From the IMG/VR virus record IMGVR_UViG_3300005664_000088, positions 1-23,497 of that record: a stretch of DNA of 23,497 bases. One strand, written 5' to 3'. The position numbers and the translations under genes are program-made. The notes under the pieces were generated by a model, which saw only the letters and a list, made by a program, of their open reading frames with translations, was not told the DNA's origin and ran no database searches. This DNA comes from a virus. Within the stretch, counting starts at the first letter, position 1. Every line of letters starts with the position of its first letter. Of the stretch, positions 21,246 to 23,497 are shown in pieces.

Positions 21246-23321
21246 CTATCTCTTAAATATACCTGCTTTAGTTATTTTAGTTGTCAAGCTAGAGGAGGTC
21301 GTGCTGTCAGCTATTGATACCAAACGCCACTCAAGAGACATTCCTGAGCCGGATGAAATAGCCAAATCAGGAGTAAATATTGTATACACACCGGGTGTGG
21401 AGTAGGTTTCAGCCAACAGCAGGTTAGATCCTGAGTTACCGCTACCATCAAAACCCCTGGTGGTTACTTTTGTGGGTACACCTGTGCCGGTTAAGCGTAG
21501 CTCCAATCTGAATTCAAAAACGTTAGAAGGTGTAGAAGGTATTTCAACTTCAGCCAAACCGTACACAGTATCACCCACTGAGAAACCAGAAGACGTTGTT
21601 TGAGACAATCGCATTTCATCAGTTGCCCCACCAGAAGTTATGTTTTGTACCAGCTGTTGGACATCACCTGTCGCTTTCGATCCTGTGCGGTTCTGCGCTG
21701 TATTGACGCCTGTAAGCGTATAACCAGTCGCAACAGAACCTGTAGCGTTAGACCCTGCTGTACCCCCTGTACCCGACAAAGTTGGATTCGACAAAAGGTT
21801 ACCTGTAGTGTAATTCACAGTGTTGTTACCGTAGTACGAAACCAAAGTGTCTTTAATCTTTTTACCAACAGCGTAGGCACCATAAGGACCAAAGTGAAGA
21901 TCGTCGTAAGCCATGTTTGCTACTATTCCTCCTGCTCCATCAGTCGTAGCGGCGTAGGCGTCAACGCAAACACAGCGGCCCAATCTGGTTCCGTGTTGAG
22001 CCATAATCCAGGCGTTTACAGTGTCCATAGTCGCTTTCGCTGTCACAATCTGAGGGGCTGTGAGGGTTGACCAGTTAGACCTGGCGGTGATCGTGCTCCA
22101 AATTAAACGCTTACCTAAAACAAGACAGTTGTAATCCGCGATTTGGTTCAAAGAGCTTATAATAGCCGAAGGTGAGGCTGTAAGGGCCACAATGTCATTT
22201 GTACCACCCATAAAGAAAAGAGTGTCGTAAGTAATCGCTGGAAGATCTGTAGTCATACGGGAAACCATCTGGACAGTTGTGTTTCCTGCTATACCCAGGT
22301 TGTTTGCCGGTAAAGGAAATTTCATACGGTTTCCAGCTAAGGCGTTATACCAAGTGTAAGCTCCAACATTCTCCAGGTTTTCGTCTGTTGTGCTTCCGCC
22401 GATATCCATGTAGGCCGTGATGGAATCACCTAAAGCTGCTGCGGTGATGTTTCCGGTTAGCAAAGGAACGGCCACAGGTCCATTTGCAGCAGTCGGTGGC
22501 GTGGATTTGTAAGGGTGCCAAGAGGGTAGGTTGGAAGTTAAGCCGTGTTTCCAAGCCAAGTAACCTTCCATCTCGTAAGCGTAAGTGTCGTCGGTGCAAA
22601 TGATAATTTCGTATATATCACCTGTCATAAAAGCACCTGCGGAGGTTCTCAGTAAACAGCCTACCGCAAATCTGTTTAGAGTCAAACTGCCGGATCGTGT
22701 AATACCTACAATGGTTGTTCCTGCCGTTCCATCCAAATAGCCAGCCATAGCCAAGCCGCTGTCCACAAGACGCACCAGATTTTTTGTACCGTCATAGGCT
22801 GTTATCGTATTTCCGGTAACGTTCGAAGACAGAACGCCAGCTGCGTCATTTCTTAAAAAAAGAATGTTGTCTGAAGAAGCTGCTGTAGCCTTTACACCAA
22901 ATTGGTAAACAGGGCTACCCGAAGACGAGCTACCCTCAGCTATGATCCCTGTGCCGTTCTGCGTGGGAATGTTACAAACCATGTAAATGGCGACTTTACC
23001 GTTTGCGTACATCCAGGGGGATGAATTGAACAGGTAGTCACCACCGTCAAAAGACATTTTTGTTCCATCCCAAGTGGGTCTCAAGGTGGAAGCCCCTGCC
23101 TGTGCCAAGTGTCTTGCGTTGGTCGATTTGTCGTTCCAAGCAGAGCAAACTCCTGCGGGGGCTGTGATGGTAGCTGCGTCAGTTGCATCGTACCAAGCGC
23201 CTAGTTTTGAGCCAGCGTTTGTTGGAGAAAAGGGTACGGCAGATTCACCACCAACACCTGATAAGTTGGAGGAAACATTAGACAAAAGAGTGCTGAGAAG
23301 GTTGGACGAAATAGAGCGCAA
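21246..23321 (-). CDS. tail spike-like LamG + SGNH hydrolase (esterase-like)
   Basis: This 691-aa protein reads from TTG at 23319-23321. The open frame continues to 23384, but that part lies inside the upstream gene. After a short polar leader, residues 35-270 form a LamG/concanavalin-like domain ending in Y-L-A-W-K-H-G-L-T-S-N-L-P-S-W-H-P-Y. Residues 290-490 are an SGNH (GDSL) hydrolase: G-D-S-I with S300, G-I-A-G at 343-346, G-G-T-N-D with N375, and D-D-L-H at 473-476 with H476. All four SGNH blocks are intact. The C-terminal 185 residues are Gly/Thr-rich and beta-like, resembling a carbohydrate-binding jelly roll. It probably removes acyl groups from the host surface polysaccharide. AGGG lies about 11 bases upstream of the TTG. 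Confidence 0.85.
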   Translation of the reverse strand: MRSISSNLLSTLLSNVSSNLSGVGGESAVPFSPTNAGSKLGAWYDATDAATITAPAGVCSAWNDKSTNARHLAQAGASTLRPTWDGTKMSFDGGDYLFNSSPWMYANGKVAIYMVCNIPTQNGTGIIAEGSSSSGSPVYQFGVKATAASSDNILFLRNDAAGVLSSNVTGNTITAYDGTKNLVRLVDSGLAMAGYLDGTAGTTIVGITRSGSLTLNRFAVGCLLRTSAGAFMTGDIYEIIICTDDTYAYEMEGYLAWKHGLTSNLPSWHPYKSTPPTAANGPVAVPLLTGNITAAALGDSITAYMDIGGSTTDENLENVGAYTWYNALAGNRMKFPLPANNLGIAGNTTVQMVSRMTTDLPAITYDTLFFMGGTNDIVALTASPSAIISSLNQIADYNCLVLGKRLIWSTITARSNWSTLTAPQIVTAKATMDTVNAWIMAQHGTRLGRCVCVDAYAATTDGAGGIVANMAYDDLHFGPYGAYAVGKKIKDTLVSYYGNNTVNYTTGNLLSNPTLSGTGGTAGSNATGSVATGYTLTGVNTAQNRTGSKATGDVQQLVQNITSGGATDEMRLSQTTSSGFSVGDTVYGLAEVEIPSTPSNVFEFRLELRLTGTGVPTKVTTRGFDGSGNSGSNLLLAETYSTPGVYTIFTPDLAISSGSGMSLEWRLVSIADSTTSSSLTTKITKAGIFKR

Positions 23322-23334
23322 AACAGGGAGAGCC

Positions 23335-23497
23335 CTAAAGGATACCCACAACAGTTGCTGTGCCAGAAGCACCGACTTTTTCAATGCGGATGGCTTCTAC
23401 AGGACCGTTGACCACGGTTGCAAAAGAGTTTGTTGCTGTCGTGTATGAAGAGGAACCTGCTGAAACCGTGTCCTCTAAATGCGAGAAAAGAAGGGTT
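23335..23497 (-). CDS. C-terminus of an unknown structural-type protein (partial)
   Basis: A minus-strand frame is open from the window edge to TAG at 23335-23337 and encodes 53 residues of a C-terminus rich in T, S, V and A, with a closing beta-like segment (V-E-A-I-R-I-E-K-V-G-A-S-G-T-A-T-V-V-G-I-L). That style suits small phage capsid or decoration proteins. Its stop lies 13 bases before the chosen TTG of the esterase-like gene, which supports the shorter reading of that gene. The protein's N-terminus is outside the window, so no family can be given. Confidence 0.55.
   Translation of the reverse strand, partial: TLLFSHLEDTVSAGSSSYTTATNSFATVVNGPVEAIRIEKVGASGTATVVGIL

Overview
The window looks like the late (lysis, ejection, tail) half of a podovirus-type tailed-phage genome, or of a prophage of that type. 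The reasons are a P22 gp10-like tail hub, adaptor-like proteins, two very large internal/ejection proteins carrying a PLxRG-type region, several receptor-binding proteins, and a muramidase/holin/spanin lysis cassette. There are no tape-measure, sheath or baseplate genes. Nearly all genes lie on the minus strand and are packed with overlaps or gaps of a few bases. Only the far left end (1-314) reads on the plus strand, so positions 286-314 form a convergent boundary. No tRNA, rRNA, CRISPR array, integrase, transposase or cell-type gene was seen. The style (KGG-V motifs, small lysine-rich proteins, gp10-like hub) recalls environmental podoviruses of Proteobacteria, but the host cannot be fixed from this sequence.

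Reading the minus strand in the direction of transcription (right to left): (1) 23335-23497, the C-terminus of an unknown, probably structural gene; (2) 14654-23321, tail and host-recognition genes: a LamG-SGNH esterase-like spike, a tail accessory/adaptor-like protein, a small conserved virion protein, a repeat-bearing fibre, an SU10-type adaptor, a collar-domain fibre with HxH metal motifs, the gp10-like hub and a small beta-rich protein; (3) a 62-base gap with a sigma70-like promoter and an 8-bp direct repeat; (4) 6212-14591, the ejection module: a 109-aa virion-type protein, a GNAT acetyltransferase, and 739-aa and 1789-aa internal proteins; (5) two small genes, one a membrane protein; (6) a 68-base gap with a motif strongly resembling the T7 RNA polymerase promoter, embedded in a hairpin; (7) 2378-5753, a tightly coupled four-gene glycan-modification cassette (GT-A glycosyltransferase, GT-B glycosyltransferase, SAM methyltransferase, DUF115/MptE-like protein); (8) 1515-2369, four small, mostly basic genes, one HNH-like; (9) 286-1525, the lysis cassette: GH108-type endolysin, a 58-aa holin-like protein, and an overlapping inner/outer spanin pair.

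The most distinctive part is the glycosylation cassette inserted between the ejection and lysis modules with its own apparent regulatory gap. Its coupling suggests that one modified glycan is built and attached, either to the virion or to the host surface. The three separate receptor-binding/depolymerising proteins, one esterase-like, suggest a host with a complex, acylated surface polysaccharide. All functional calls are by reading motifs and family resemblance; no database search was run.
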